Source of the DNA: Maritimibacter harenae
GTDB lineage: Bacteria > Pseudomonadota > Alphaproteobacteria > Rhodobacterales > Rhodobacteraceae
Reading direction: 5' to 3'
NCBI RefSeq assembly: GCF_009882975.1
Contig: NZ_WTUX01000011.1
Location: 561,073-625,072, forward strand
DNA: 64,000 nucleotides
Shown here in pieces: positions 47,392-57,033 of this stretch (its first letter is position 1; the number at the start of each line of letters is the position of its first letter). Position numbers and translations under genes: made by a program. The notes under the pieces were generated by a model. It did no database searches, was not told where the DNA came from, and was given only the letters and a program-made list of their open reading frames with translations.

Positions 47392-48873
47392 TCAGAGCTT
47401 GTAGACCTCGGAAAACTTGGCCTCGAGATAATCGAGCAGCGGCCCCTCGCTTGGCGCGACGCCGCCACAGGCACGGGTGATCACCTCGCGCGGCTCGTAG
47501 AGCCCGCCATGACGCTGGAGGTTCTCGGCCAGCCAGCCCGTCGCGGGGCGCGGGTTTCCTTCCGCCAGCGAGGCGTCCACGTCCGGCACCGCGTTGCGCA
47601 GGGCTTTCATGAGGCAGCCGGCATAGACGTTGCCCAGGCTGTAGGTCGGGAAGTAGCCGAACAGCCCCACCGACCAGTGCACATCCTGCAGGCAGCCGTT
47701 CGCGGGCTTGTCGACCTTCACGCCGAAATCCGCCTCGAACCGGGCATTCCACGCCTCTTCGAGGTCCGCAGGCGCGAGCTTGCCGGCGATCATGTCGCGC
47801 TCCAGGTCGAAGCGCAGAAGGACGTGGAGGTTATATTGCACCTCGTCCGATTCCGTCCGGATGAACCCCTGCGTGACACGGTTCACCGCGCCGTGGAACG
47901 CATCGGCATCGGCCACGGGCAACGGGCCGAACACCTCCTGCATCCGGCCGTGCAGCCAGCCCGTGAAGGCGCGCGAGCGGCCAAGCTGGTTCTCGAAGAT
48001 CCGGCTCTGGCTTTCGTGCACGCCCATCGACACGCCCTGGCCCAGCGGCGTGAGCAGGTAGTCGCGGTCGATATTCTGCTCGCAGCAGGCATGCCCGACC
48101 TCGTGGACCGTCGAGTAGATCGATCCGAAGGGGTCGGTGGCACTGGTGCGCGTGGTGATGCGCACGTCGAGCCCGGAGCCCGACGAGAACGGATGAACCG
48201 CCTTGTCGATGCGCCCGTGTTCCATGTCGTAGCCGAACGCCCGCGCGATTTCCTGCGTGAGCTCCATCTGGCGCGACTCGTCGAACGTGCCGCTGAGCGG
48301 CGCGGGCTGATGATCGGCCCCCATCACCCGGTCGCGCAGCGCGACAAGCCGGGGACGCAGCGCGTCGAACATCGCCTCGAGCTCGGTCGCCGTGGCGCCC
48401 GGCTCGAAATCGTCGAGCAGCGCGTCGTAGGGGTCGCCACCCGAGGCAAGCGCCTGCGCCTCGGCGCGCTTGAGCTCCACCACTTTCGCAAGAACCGGCG
48501 CGAAGGCCTTGAAATCGTTGGCTGCGCGGGCTTCGGCCCAGCTGCGCTGCGCTGACGAGGTGACGCGCGCGATTTCACCGGCGAGCTTCACGGGCACGCG
48601 GTTCGTGCGGTCGAACGCGCGCTGGATGTGGCGCAGGTTCGCACGTCCCACCGGGTCGAGCGTCTCGGCGTCGATCTCTGCCAGCCATTCTCCGACGCGC
48701 GGATCGGTGCGCCGGGCGTGGAGCACGTGCTCCATCGCTTCGCTTTCCTCGGCACGCTGGGGACTCGCCCCGCGCGGCATCACCGTTTCCTGGTCCCAGC
48801 TCAGGCGCCCGGCCACCTGGGCCAGCGCCTGGGTCTGGCGTTCGTAGTCCATCAGGTCATCGAAATGCGACAT
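47392..48873 (-). CDS. M32 family metallocarboxypeptidase
   Basis: 493 residues, normal for the family. Zinc motif HEVGH (H257, E258, H261), with the downstream HESQS (H286-S290) that supplies the third ligand, and the DVRITTR substrate-binding block before it. It removes C-terminal residues from peptides in the cytoplasm. ctaA lies immediately upstream with 1 bp between the genes. Confidence 0.95.
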   Translation of the reverse strand: MSHFDDLMDYERQTQALAQVAGRLSWDQETVMPRGASPQRAEESEAMEHVLHARRTDPRVGEWLAEIDAETLDPVGRANLRHIQRAFDRTNRVPVKLAGEIARVTSSAQRSWAEARAANDFKAFAPVLAKVVELKRAEAQALASGGDPYDALLDDFEPGATATELEAMFDALRPRLVALRDRVMGADHQPAPLSGTFDESRQMELTQEIARAFGYDMEHGRIDKAVHPFSSGSGLDVRITTRTSATDPFGSIYSTVHEVGHACCEQNIDRDYLLTPLGQGVSMGVHESQSRIFENQLGRSRAFTGWLHGRMQEVFGPLPVADADAFHGAVNRVTQGFIRTESDEVQYNLHVLLRFDLERDMIAGKLAPADLEEAWNARFEADFGVKVDKPANGCLQDVHWSVGLFGYFPTYSLGNVYAGCLMKALRNAVPDVDASLAEGNPRPATGWLAENLQRHGGLYEPREVITRACGGVAPSEGPLLDYLEAKFSEVYKL

Positions 48874-48874
48874 G

Positions 48875-50020
48875 TCAGCCCCGCACCGATTGCGCCGTCG
48901 GGTAGCCCGCGCGGTAGCGGGCCATGATGATCAGCGCGAAGGTCAGGATCGCGCCGGCCTGGTGCACGATGGCGTATTCAAGCTGGGCGCCCTGCATCAC
49001 CGTCACGATGCCGATCACCATCTGCACCAGCACCATCGCGCTGGCGAGCGTGAAGGCGGTCCGGGTCGTGCGGTTGGCCGCGCGCCGGCCGCGGAAGAAC
49101 GCCCCGATTGCGAAGAGCGCCAGCAGGTAGCCCGCGATCCGGTGCATGAACTGCACGAGCCCCGGGTTCTCGAAGAAGTTGCGCCAGGCGGGCTCCAGGT
49201 CGAAGGCATAGGGCGGGAAGAACTGCCCCGCCATCAGCGGCCAGTCGATATAGCTGCGCCCCGCGTCGATCCCGGCGACAAGCGCGCCGAGGATGATCTG
49301 CAGGAACGCAAGATGCATGAGCCCGGTGCCCATTCCGAACAGAGACCGCTCGCGCAGGCGCCGCGCCTGCATGACGTCCGCCTCTGACCGGCTCAGAAGC
49401 AGGATGCACCATAGAATGAGCCCCAGTATCGAGAAGGCGAGACCGAGGTGCGTGGCAAGGCGGTAGGAGGCCACGTCGACCCGGTCGCCCTGCAGGCCCG
49501 AGTGCACCATCCACCAGCCGACCGCGCCCTGCACGCCGATGAGCGCGCCGATCGTGAAAAGCCGGCCGGTCCAGCCGCCCGGGATGCGCTTGGACAGCCA
49601 GAAATAGAGGAAGCCCGCGATCCAGAAGAGACCGATGAACCGGCCCAGCTGCCGGTGGCCCCATTCCCACCAGTAGATCGTCTTGAACTCCGACAGGCTC
49701 ATCCCCTCGTTCTGGAGGCGATATTCCGGGCTTGCGCGGTACTTCTCGAACTCTGTCGCCCAATCCTCGGCGTTCATCGGGGGAACGGTGCCCGACACCA
49801 GGTTCCATTCGGTGATCGACAGACCGCTGTCGGTGAGCCGGGTGAGCCCGCCCACCAGGACCATCACGCAGACCAAAGCGAAGAGCCCGATCAGCCACGC
49901 CCGGATCGCCCGGCGTGCGCCGCGTCCGGCGCCCTTCTCGATCATCCCCGTGGCCCGGGCTTTCCTGGGCCCCGCGCCCTCTTCGACCTCTTCGAAAATA
50001 CTGCGACCTGGCTGGGCCAT
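48875..50020 (-). CDS. ctaA: Haem A synthase (CtaA, COX15 type)
   Basis: 381 residues from the ATG at 50020, preceded by GAGGATAGGA. Eight hydrophobic helices with conserved haem-ligand histidines (EWGHRQLGR, ATHLGLAF, FMHRIAGYLL, VHQAGAIL) and the VGGLTRLTDSGLSITEW motif. It oxidises haem O to haem A for cytochrome oxidase, in the inner membrane. The longer open frame reaches into the gyrA control region and is rejected. Confidence 0.95.
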   Translation of the reverse strand: MAQPGRSIFEEVEEGAGPRKARATGMIEKGAGRGARRAIRAWLIGLFALVCVMVLVGGLTRLTDSGLSITEWNLVSGTVPPMNAEDWATEFEKYRASPEYRLQNEGMSLSEFKTIYWWEWGHRQLGRFIGLFWIAGFLYFWLSKRIPGGWTGRLFTIGALIGVQGAVGWWMVHSGLQGDRVDVASYRLATHLGLAFSILGLILWCILLLSRSEADVMQARRLRERSLFGMGTGLMHLAFLQIILGALVAGIDAGRSYIDWPLMAGQFFPPYAFDLEPAWRNFFENPGLVQFMHRIAGYLLALFAIGAFFRGRRAANRTTRTAFTLASAMVLVQMVIGIVTVMQGAQLEYAIVHQAGAILTFALIIMARYRAGYPTAQSVRG

Positions 50021-50118
50021 TCCTATCCTCATGCGTGGTTTCGCCGGACTATCGGGGAACACCCGGAAAATGCCAAGGCGGAATGCCTCTTTTCCGAGCG
50101 TCAAAAGGACGCTTCCGA

Positions 50119-50148
50119 TTGCACCCAATAGCTGGTTGTTGGTATAGG
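50119..50148 (+). promoter_or_regulatory. Probable gyrA promoter
   Basis: TTGCAC and TATAGG with an 18-bp spacer, some 60 bp before the gyrA start, in the divergent gap with ctaA. Confidence 0.5.
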
Positions 50149-50214
50149 TAACGAAACAAAATGTGGTGAACGCATCACAGGCGCAAAACACAGAAAAAAC
50201 GAACGGCGGACGAC

Positions 50215-52971
50215 TTGAACGACACCCCGGAACCCCCTGAAAACGAAGGCGGAATGCCGCCCGAACGCCCGGAGTATTCCGGCCCCTCGATCACGATCGA
50301 GGAGGAAATGCGGAATTCCTATCTCGATTACGCGATGAGCGTGATCGTGAGCCGGGCGATTCCGGACCTGCGCGACGGGCTCAAACCGGTGCATCGGCGG
50401 ATTCTCTACGCCATGCACGAGGTCGGCAACACGCACGACAAACCCTACCGCAAGTCCTCGCGCCCCGTGGCCGACACGATGGGTCAGTACCACCCGCACG
50501 GCGACGCCGCGATCTACGACGCGCTGGCGCGGATGACGCAGGACTTCTCGATGTCGCTGCCGCTCCTCGACGGCCAGGGCAACTTCGGCTCGATGGACGG
50601 GGACAAGCCCGCGGCCTTCCGCTACACCGAAGTGCGCATGGCCAAGGCGGCGCAATCGCTGCTCGAGGACATCGACAAGGACACGGTCGATTTCCAGGAC
50701 AACTACGACGGCAAGCAGACCGAGCCGACGGTGCTTCCCGCACGCTATCCCAACATGCTGGTCAACGGTGCCGGCGGGATCGCGGTGGGCATGGCCACGA
50801 ACATCCCGCCCCACAACCTGGGCGAGGTGGTCGATGCCACGCTGGCGATGATCGACAACCCGGACATCTCGGACGAGTCGCTGATGCAGATCGTGCCCGG
50901 GCCGGATTTCCCCACCGGCGGCATCCTTCTGGGACGCTCCGGCGCGCGCAAGGCCTATCTCGAGGGCCGCGGCAGCGTCATCATCCGCGCCAAGACCCGG
51001 ATCGAGGAGATCCGCAAGGACCGCTATGCTATCGTCGTCGACGAGGTGCCCTACCAGGTCAACAAGGCGATGATGATCGAGAAGATCGCCGATCTCGTGC
51101 GCGAAAAGCGTCTCGAGGGCATCTCGGGCATCCAGGACGAAAGCGACCGGTTCGGCGTGCGCGTCGTGATCGAGCTCAAGCGCGACGCGACCCCGGACGT
51201 GGTGCTCAACCAGCTGTTCCGCTTCACGCAGCTTCAGACCTCGTTCGGCTGCAACATGCTGGCGCTGAACGGCGGCCGGCCCGAGCAGCTTACGCTGCGC
51301 GATTTCCTGCGCCATTTCATCAGCTTCCGTGAAGATGTCGTCGCACGACGCACGGCCTATCTCCTGCGCAAGGCGCGCGAACGGAGCCACGTGCTCTGTG
51401 GTCTGGCGGTCGCGGTCTCCAACGTGGACGAGGTGGTCGCGACCATCCGCTCCTCCGCCGATGGCGCCGAGGCGCGCCGCAAGCTGATGGAACGCCGCTG
51501 GCCCGCCGCGGACATCGCGGACTACATCCGCCTGATCGACGATCCGACGCACAAGATGAACGACGACGGGACCTACAACCTGTCGGAGACGCAGGCGCGC
51601 GCGATCCTCGACCTGCGCCTGCAGCGCCTGACCCAGATCGGGGTCAAGGAAGTCACCGACGAACTGCAGGAACTGGCGGGCAAGATCCGCGAATACCTCG
51701 ACATCCTGCGGTCGCGTGAGCGGATCATGTCGATCATCTCGGGCGAGCTCACCGCGGTGAAGGACGAATTCGCCGTCCCGCGCCGCACCGAGATCGTCGA
51801 ATGGTCCGGCGACATGGACGACGAGGACCTGATCGAGCGCGAGGACATGGTCGTCACGATCACCCAGTCGGGCTGGGCCAAGCGCACGCCGCTGGCGGAC
51901 TACCGCGAGCAGAAGCGCGGCGGCAAGGGCCTGTCGGGCATGGCGACCAAGGACGACGACGCGATCACCACGCTCTTCGTCGCCAACACGCATACGCAGC
52001 TTCTGTTCTTCACCACCGACGGGATGGTCTACAAGCTCAAGACGTGGCGACTGCCCCTGGGCGGGCGCACGTCGAAGGGCAAGGCGATCGTCAACATCCT
52101 GCCAATCCCCACGGGCGTGGGCATCGCGGCGATCATGCCGGTGGACCGGGACGAGGCGGAATGGGACGATCTCCAGATCGTCTTCGCCACCTCCAAGGGC
52201 TCGGTACGCCGCAACCGCCTGTCGGATTTCACCAACGTCATGCGCAACGGCAAGATCGCGATGAAATTCGAGGGCGACGACGAAGGCACGCGCCTGATCA
52301 ACGCCCGGATCTGCGACGAGAACGACGACGTCATGCTGGTGACCAACAAGGGCCGCGCGATCCGCTTCCCGGTCACCGACGTGCGGGTGTTCAACTCGCG
52401 CTCCTCGTTGGGTGTGCGCGGCATCAAGCTGCTCTCGGACGATGCCGAGGTCGTGTCGATGTCGGTCATCAAGCACTTCGAGGCCACGTCCGAGGAACGG
52501 ACCGCCTACCTCAAGATGCGCCGCCAGATGGCCGGCGCGGAAGAGAGCGAGAGCGACGAGGACGACGAGGAGCAGCAGGTCGAGGGCGCGATTTCGCCCG
52601 AACGGTTCGAAGAGATGCAGGCGGCCGAGGAATTGATCCTCACGATCACCGAGACCGGGCTGGGCAAGCTTTCGTCCTCGCACGACTACCCGGTGCGCGG
52701 CCGTGGCGGCCAGGGTGTCACCGCCTTCGCCAAGGCGATGCCCGGCGGCGACCTCGTGGCCTGCTTCCCGGTCGGGATGGAGGACCAGGTGATGCTCGCC
52801 ACAACCAAGGGCCAGTCGATCCGCTGCCCGGTGAATGGCATCTCGTTCCGCTCGCGTTCCGCCGGCGGTGTGAAGGTGTTCAACACCGGCAAGGGCGAAC
52901 GGGTCGTCTCGGTCGCGTGGATCGCCGAATCCTCGGACGAGGACGAGACCGAAGAGCTCGGCGATGCCTGA
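50215..52971 (+). CDS. gyrA: DNA gyrase subunit A
   Basis: 918 residues. Catalytic Y137 in [10 protein letters not shown]; GyrA box QKRGGKG in the C-terminal wrapping domain. The quinolone pocket reads [14 protein letters not shown]: the position equal to E. coli Ser83 is Ala98, while Asp87 is kept as D102. Two acidic insertions stand out: about 20 residues near 775-795 and the tail [17 protein letters not shown] start at 50215 with GGCGGA upstream. It is an essential type II topoisomerase that introduces negative supercoils together with GyrB. Confidence 0.98.
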   Translation: MNDTPEPPENEGGMPPERPEYSGPSITIEEEMRNSYLDYAMSVIVSRAIPDLRDGLKPVHRRILYAMHEVGNTHDKPYRKSSRPVADTMGQYHPHGDAAIYDALARMTQDFSMSLPLLDGQGNFGSMDGDKPAAFRYTEVRMAKAAQSLLEDIDKDTVDFQDNYDGKQTEPTVLPARYPNMLVNGAGGIAVGMATNIPPHNLGEVVDATLAMIDNPDISDESLMQIVPGPDFPTGGILLGRSGARKAYLEGRGSVIIRAKTRIEEIRKDRYAIVVDEVPYQVNKAMMIEKIADLVREKRLEGISGIQDESDRFGVRVVIELKRDATPDVVLNQLFRFTQLQTSFGCNMLALNGGRPEQLTLRDFLRHFISFREDVVARRTAYLLRKARERSHVLCGLAVAVSNVDEVVATIRSSADGAEARRKLMERRWPAADIADYIRLIDDPTHKMNDDGTYNLSETQARAILDLRLQRLTQIGVKEVTDELQELAGKIREYLDILRSRERIMSIISGELTAVKDEFAVPRRTEIVEWSGDMDDEDLIEREDMVVTITQSGWAKRTPLADYREQKRGGKGLSGMATKDDDAITTLFVANTHTQLLFFTTDGMVYKLKTWRLPLGGRTSKGKAIVNILPIPTGVGIAAIMPVDRDEAEWDDLQIVFATSKGSVRRNRLSDFTNVMRNGKIAMKFEGDDEGTRLINARICDENDDVMLVTNKGRAIRFPVTDVRVFNSRSSLGVRGIKLLSDDAEVVSMSVIKHFEATSEERTAYLKMRRQMAGAEESESDEDDEEQQVEGAISPERFEEMQAAEELILTITETGLGKLSSSHDYPVRGRGGQGVTAFAKAMPGGDLVACFPVGMEDQVMLATTKGQSIRCPVNGISFRSRSAGGVKVFNTGKGERVVSVAWIAESSDEDETEELGDA

Positions 52972-52989
52972 TAGGACGGTCGGATAGCA

Positions 52990-54399
52990 ATGTTTCCGAC
53001 CGTCACGCTCGACGCGGCACGCGCCCGGCACTGGGACATGATCATCGCGGGGAGTTCCTTCTCCGCGATGTTCTTTCTCAAGGGCCTGCCCCGCGACCTC
53101 GACGTGCTCATCCTCGAGAAGGGTCGTCACATCACCCACGCGGACCAGATCGCCACCGGGTTTCGCAACCGCGAAGAGCTCCCGCAGATCAACACGTCGG
53201 ACCATCCGAAGGACTGGGTGTTCCACAGCCTTCTGGGCGGGAATTCGAACTGCTGGTGGGCCTGCACGCCGCGCTTTCATCCGTCGGACTTCCGCATGAA
53301 CACGCTCTACGGCGTGGGCGAGGACTGGCCCGTGGACTACGACACGCTGGAGCCCTTCTACCTCGAGGTCGAGCGCGCGATGGACATCAACGGGGGCGGC
53401 TCCGACGCCCACCTGCCCCGCAGCGCGCCATTTCCCTACCCCGCGCACCTGCCCACGCGGTCGGACCGCAAGATGCGCGCGCATTCGGACATGTGGTGGG
53501 CTCAGCCGTCGGCGCGGGCCAACGGGGGCGACCGGCCCTGGTGCTGCTCGAACGGGGTCTGCGACGAATGCCCGATCGATTCCAAGTACACGGTGATCAA
53601 CAGCATCGAACGCCTCGCCCATCCCGGTGCGCATCTCCTGATGGAGACCGAAGTGCGCGCGGTCCGCACCGAGGCGGGACGCGCCACCGGTGTGCGGGTG
53701 CGCTCGGCAGGCGCCGAGGCCGAGATCGCGGGCAGTGCCGTGGCGCTCGGCGCCAACGCCGTCTTCAACGCTGCGATCCTGATGCGCTCGGGCCTCGACC
53801 ATCCGCGACTTGGGCGCGGGCTCAACGAACAGCTCGCACAGACCATCGTGGTCGATGGCCCCGGGCTGGGGTACTTCGGCGGCACCTCCGTCACCGGGCA
53901 CGGCTACGCCCTTTATGACGGGGCGCATCGCGCCGATCATTCCGGCGTCCTGATGGAGATCCACAACGCCCCGCCGCTTCTGCGCAAGGAGCCCGGGAAA
54001 TGGACCGACCGCATGATCATCAAGCTCATCGCCGAGGACCTGCCACGTGACGAGAACCGCGTGACGCTGGTCGATGACGAGGTGCAGATCGAATGGGCCG
54101 GGCACGACCCTTACGCCTGGGACGGGATCGCCTGGGGGATGGAGACGGCCCCGTCAATCCTGCCCGACGATCTCGAGGTCAGGGGATTCTTCCCGCCGGT
54201 CGACTCCGAAAAACACGCGATGGGCACGCATCCCTTCGGACCCGACCCGGCACGCCACCTGTGCGACGACACGCACCGCGTGCACGGGACCGACAACCTC
54301 TTCGCCCTGGGCTCCGGCGCGTTTCCGACCACGAGCCCCGCCAACCCGACGCTGACCCTCTCCGCGCTCGCCCTGCGTGCGGGACGGAGCGTGACATGA
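52990..54399 (+). CDS. GMC family FAD-dependent oxidoreductase
   Basis: 469 residues. An N-terminal dinucleotide-binding segment (DMIIAGSSFSAMFFLKG), a Cys-rich stretch WCCSNGVCDECPIDSKYT, and a C-terminal GTHPFGPD and NLFALGSGAFPTTSPANPTLT, which is the usual end of GMC or gluconate-dehydrogenase-type enzymes. The first Gly motif is degenerate (GSSFS for GxGxxG). It lies 18 bp after gyrA and overlaps the next gene by ATGA, so it likely works with it. The substrate, an alcohol or sugar, is unknown. Confidence 0.82.
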   Translation: MFPTVTLDAARARHWDMIIAGSSFSAMFFLKGLPRDLDVLILEKGRHITHADQIATGFRNREELPQINTSDHPKDWVFHSLLGGNSNCWWACTPRFHPSDFRMNTLYGVGEDWPVDYDTLEPFYLEVERAMDINGGGSDAHLPRSAPFPYPAHLPTRSDRKMRAHSDMWWAQPSARANGGDRPWCCSNGVCDECPIDSKYTVINSIERLAHPGAHLLMETEVRAVRTEAGRATGVRVRSAGAEAEIAGSAVALGANAVFNAAILMRSGLDHPRLGRGLNEQLAQTIVVDGPGLGYFGGTSVTGHGYALYDGAHRADHSGVLMEIHNAPPLLRKEPGKWTDRMIIKLIAEDLPRDENRVTLVDDEVQIEWAGHDPYAWDGIAWGMETAPSILPDDLEVRGFFPPVDSEKHAMGTHPFGPDPARHLCDDTHRVHGTDNLFALGSGAFPTTSPANPTLTLSALALRAGRSVT

Positions 54400-54782
54400 A
54401 GCGGCGCGGCGTGCTCAAACTCGGGGCCGGCGTGCTGGCGCTGGGTGCGGCGGGCGGCGCGTACCGGTTCGTGGCGACCACCCACCACCGGTCGGTCGCC
54501 GCCGCCTGCCGCGCAGCCCTGGCCGAAAGCTTTTCCAAGGACATCCTGCGCAAGCCCGCCGCACGCGCCTTCCTCAAGCGATATGTCTCGTTCTCGGAGG
54601 CGGCCGGGGACACCTACCCGCCCGAGGACGCCTATATCCACTTCCTCACCTCGACGAACGTGATCGCGCATATCGAGACCGGCGACGAGCTGGATTTCAA
54701 CGACATCTACTACGCGCAGCGAACGCCCTGCGGAAACCGGCTGTCGGCCTTGCATGCGCCCGCGGGCGAGCACGACCTGTAG
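54396..54782 (+). CDS. Small exported partner of the GMC oxidoreductase
   Basis: 128 residues. The N-terminus MKRRGVLKLGAGVLALGAAG has twin arginines followed by a mild hydrophobic stretch, consistent with a Tat-type signal or anchor. The rest resembles the small third subunit of gluconate/sorbitol dehydrogenases in size and position (helical; DILRKPAARAFLKRYV). It overlaps the GMC gene by ATGA. In known systems the small subunit carries the flavoenzyme across the membrane; that role is inferred. Confidence 0.68.
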   Translation: MKRRGVLKLGAGVLALGAAGGAYRFVATTHHRSVAAACRAALAESFSKDILRKPAARAFLKRYVSFSEAAGDTYPPEDAYIHFLTSTNVIAHIETGDELDFNDIYYAQRTPCGNRLSALHAPAGEHDL

Positions 54783-54890
54783 CCGTTGCGCGTCCCGGAA
54801 CAATAATGGGTCACGCCGCGATTTTCCGCCATTGCCGAACAAACACCCCGTCCTGCCCATCATCCGGCCGCAATTTCCGGGCCATATGAG

Positions 54891-54992
54891 CATGACGCGA
54901 CCACAGGGGTGCTGCGCTCCGCACATCGCGTCATCCTTTCAGCCGCCCTCAAGGTGCAACTGGGCCCGCTCTCGCAGCGGGCCTTTTCTTTT
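54891..54992 (+). ncRNA. Candidate structured RNA or 3' UTR-derived RNA
   Basis: A perfect 9-bp stem ATGACGCGA / TCGCGTCAT (54892-54900 with 54926-54934) encloses an inner GTGC / GCAC hairpin; a short single-stranded stretch then leads to an intrinsic terminator. It begins about 110 bp after the last stop codon and ends before trmFO. No clear -35 box is seen, so it may be processed from the upstream operon's transcript. Confidence 0.4.
54963..54992 (+). terminator. Intrinsic terminator upstream of trmFO
   Basis: GGCCCGCT / AGCGGGCC with a 5-nt loop and TTTTCTTTT after it, on the plus strand. It ends the gyrA-GMC-side transcript or the candidate RNA; trmFO starts 27 bp later. Confidence 0.88.
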
Positions 54993-55018
54993 GCATGCAC
55001 CTCGCCTAAATCCTCCCC

Positions 55019-56371
55019 ATGTCAAACACGCTTCATATCGTCGGCGGCGGCATGGCCGGGTCCGAGGCCGCCTGGCAGGCCGCCAACGCGGGGCTCGACG
55101 TGGTCATCCACGAAATGCGCCCCAAGGTCGAAACCTTCGCCCACCATACCGGCAAGCTGGCCGAGATGGTCTGTTCCAACTCGTTCCGGTCGGACGACCA
55201 CGAACAGAACGCCGTCGGGCTTCTGCATTGGGAAATGCGGCAGGCCAATTCGATCATCATGGCCGCGGCCGACCAGCACCGGCTGCCCGCCGGCGGCGCG
55301 CTCGCGGTGGACCGCGAACCGTTCTCGGCCCAGATCACCGATACGCTGCGTGGCCTCGACAACGTCACCATCGTCGAGGAAGAGGTCGATCACCTGCCCG
55401 GCGAGGGCAACTGGCTCTTCACCACCGGCCCCCTCACCTCGCCCACCCTCGGCGAAGCGATCGCGCACGAAACCGGGGCCGACCGGCTGGCCTTCTTCGA
55501 CGCGATCGCCCCCATCGTCTATGCCGACACGATCGACATGGACGTGGTCTGGGCCCAGTCGCGCTACGACAAGGGCGAGACCGAGGACGAGCGCAAGGCC
55601 TACCTCAACTGCCCGATGACCAAGGACCAGTACGAGGCCTTCATCGACGCGCTGCTGGCCGCCGACAAGACCGAGTTCCACGAGGGCGAGACGGCCACCT
55701 ATTTCGACGGCTGCCTGCCGATCGAGGTGATGGCCGAGCGCGGGCGCGAAACGCTGCGCCACGGGCCGATGAAACCGGTGGGGCTGACCAACGCCCACAA
55801 GCCCGATGAAAAGGCCTATGCCGTCGTGCAGCTGCGCCGGGACAACGCGCTGGGGACGCTCTTCAACATGGTCGGCTTCCAGACCAAGATGAAATACGGC
55901 GCCCAGACCGAGGTCTTCCGCATGATCCCGGGGCTCGAGAACGCCTCATTCGCGCGGCTGGGCGGCATCCACCGCAACACCTTCATGAACTCGCCCACGC
56001 TGCTCGATGGCGAAATGCGCCTGCGCACGCGTCCCAACATCCGCTTCGCGGGCCAGGTGACGGGCGTCGAGGGCTACGTGGAAAGCGCCGCGATGGGGCT
56101 CCTGGCCGCGCGCTACGCGATCGCCGAACTCACGGGCGCCACGCTGCCCCCCGTCCCGGCCACTACCGCGATGGGCGCGCTGGTGACGCATATCTCCGGC
56201 GGGGCGGAGGCGAAGACGTTCCAGCCGATGAACGTGAACTTCGGCCTGTTCCCGCCCGTGGACCTGAAGGGCGGGCGCAAGAACCGCCCGGCGCGCTACA
56301 AGGCCTATACCGACCGGGCCAAGGCCGACTGGCAGGCCTGGCTCTCGGCCTTCGACACCGAACCGGCCTGA
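55019..56371 (+). CDS. trmFO: Methylenetetrahydrofolate-tRNA-(uracil-5-)-methyltransferase TrmFO
   Basis: 450 residues. FAD-binding [16 protein letters not shown], catalytic Cys in [12 protein letters not shown] and [14 protein letters not shown], plus [11 protein letters not shown] near the end, all typical of TrmFO. It makes ribothymidine at position 54 of tRNA with folate as methyl donor and FADH2 as reductant. It starts 27 bp after a terminator, so a separate promoter must lie within that short gap or transcription must read through. Confidence 0.97.
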   Translation: MSNTLHIVGGGMAGSEAAWQAANAGLDVVIHEMRPKVETFAHHTGKLAEMVCSNSFRSDDHEQNAVGLLHWEMRQANSIIMAAADQHRLPAGGALAVDREPFSAQITDTLRGLDNVTIVEEEVDHLPGEGNWLFTTGPLTSPTLGEAIAHETGADRLAFFDAIAPIVYADTIDMDVVWAQSRYDKGETEDERKAYLNCPMTKDQYEAFIDALLAADKTEFHEGETATYFDGCLPIEVMAERGRETLRHGPMKPVGLTNAHKPDEKAYAVVQLRRDNALGTLFNMVGFQTKMKYGAQTEVFRMIPGLENASFARLGGIHRNTFMNSPTLLDGEMRLRTRPNIRFAGQVTGVEGYVESAAMGLLAARYAIAELTGATLPPVPATTAMGALVTHISGGAEAKTFQPMNVNFGLFPPVDLKGGRKNRPARYKAYTDRAKADWQAWLSAFDTEPA

Positions 56372-56376
56372 CCCGT

Positions 56377-56408
56377 CCCCCGCGCCGGTGGACGCCGGCG
56401 CGCGGGGG
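56377..56408. other. GC-rich hairpin downstream of trmFO
   Basis: CCCCCGCG-CCGG pairs with CCGG-CG-CGCGGGGG, with a 2-nt bulge. No T-run follows, so a terminator role is doubtful. Confidence 0.4.
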
Positions 56409-56424
56409 CACTAGGCTTGCGCGC

Positions 56425-57033
56425 ATGAGCAATTCCTATCTCGACAAGGTCTACGGCACGAAGCCCGAAAACCTCACCGGTCTCTACGACGACTGGGCCG
56501 GCGATTACGACGGCGACCTGACGGGGCATGGCTATGCCACCCCCGGCCGTCTCGCCCGCCTTCTGGCCAGCGTCGCCCCGGACCGCTCCGCCCCGCTTCT
56601 CGACTTCGGCTGCGGCACCGGCCTTTCCGGCGCCGCACTGGCCGCGGTCGGCTTCACCACCATCGACGGCTGCGACGTGTCGCAGGGCATGCTGGAAGAG
56701 GCCCAGGCCAAGCGCATCTACCGCAATCTCTGGCAGACGCGCGAAGACGCGCCGCTGCCCTTCCGGCTGTCGGACTACCGCCTCATCGCGGCGGTCGGCG
56801 TCATCTCGACCGGCGCGGCCCCGCCCGAGGTCCTAGAGCAGGTGACCGCCGACATGGCGCCGGGCACGCTGTTCGCGTTTTCCTACAACGATCACACGCT
56901 CTCCGACCCCAGCTACATGGACGCGCTCGACGAGGTCACCGAAAGCCGCGCGCATATCGTGACCGAGGAGCTCGGCGACCACATCCCCGGGCTCGGCTCG
57001 CAATCGCGGGTCTACGTGCTGGAGATCGCCTGA
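56425..57033 (+). CDS. Class I SAM-dependent methyltransferase
   Basis: 202 residues. SAM motif I LLDFGCGTGLSGAAL (about 58-72) and motif II IDGCDVSQGMLEEA. The N-terminal SYLDKVYGTKPENLTGLYDDWAGDYD is typical of small-molecule methyltransferases of this fold. Its TGA is directly followed by the GTG start of gluQRS, so both are cotranslated. The substrate is not evident. Confidence 0.85.
   Translation: MSNSYLDKVYGTKPENLTGLYDDWAGDYDGDLTGHGYATPGRLARLLASVAPDRSAPLLDFGCGTGLSGAALAAVGFTTIDGCDVSQGMLEEAQAKRIYRNLWQTREDAPLPFRLSDYRLIAAVGVISTGAAPPEVLEQVTADMAPGTLFAFSYNDHTLSDPSYMDALDEVTESRAHIVTEELGDHIPGLGSQSRVYVLEIA

Noticed and set aside
50101-54105. A 1334-codon open frame on the minus strand across gyrA and the GMC gene
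   Set aside because: Antisense shadow of GC-rich coding sequence: composition is His/Asp/Arg-rich, with no domain, while the plus strand encodes unmistakable GyrA.
56377-56408. Intrinsic terminator after trmFO
   Set aside because: Stem is strong but bulged and lacks a T-tract; kept only as a hairpin.
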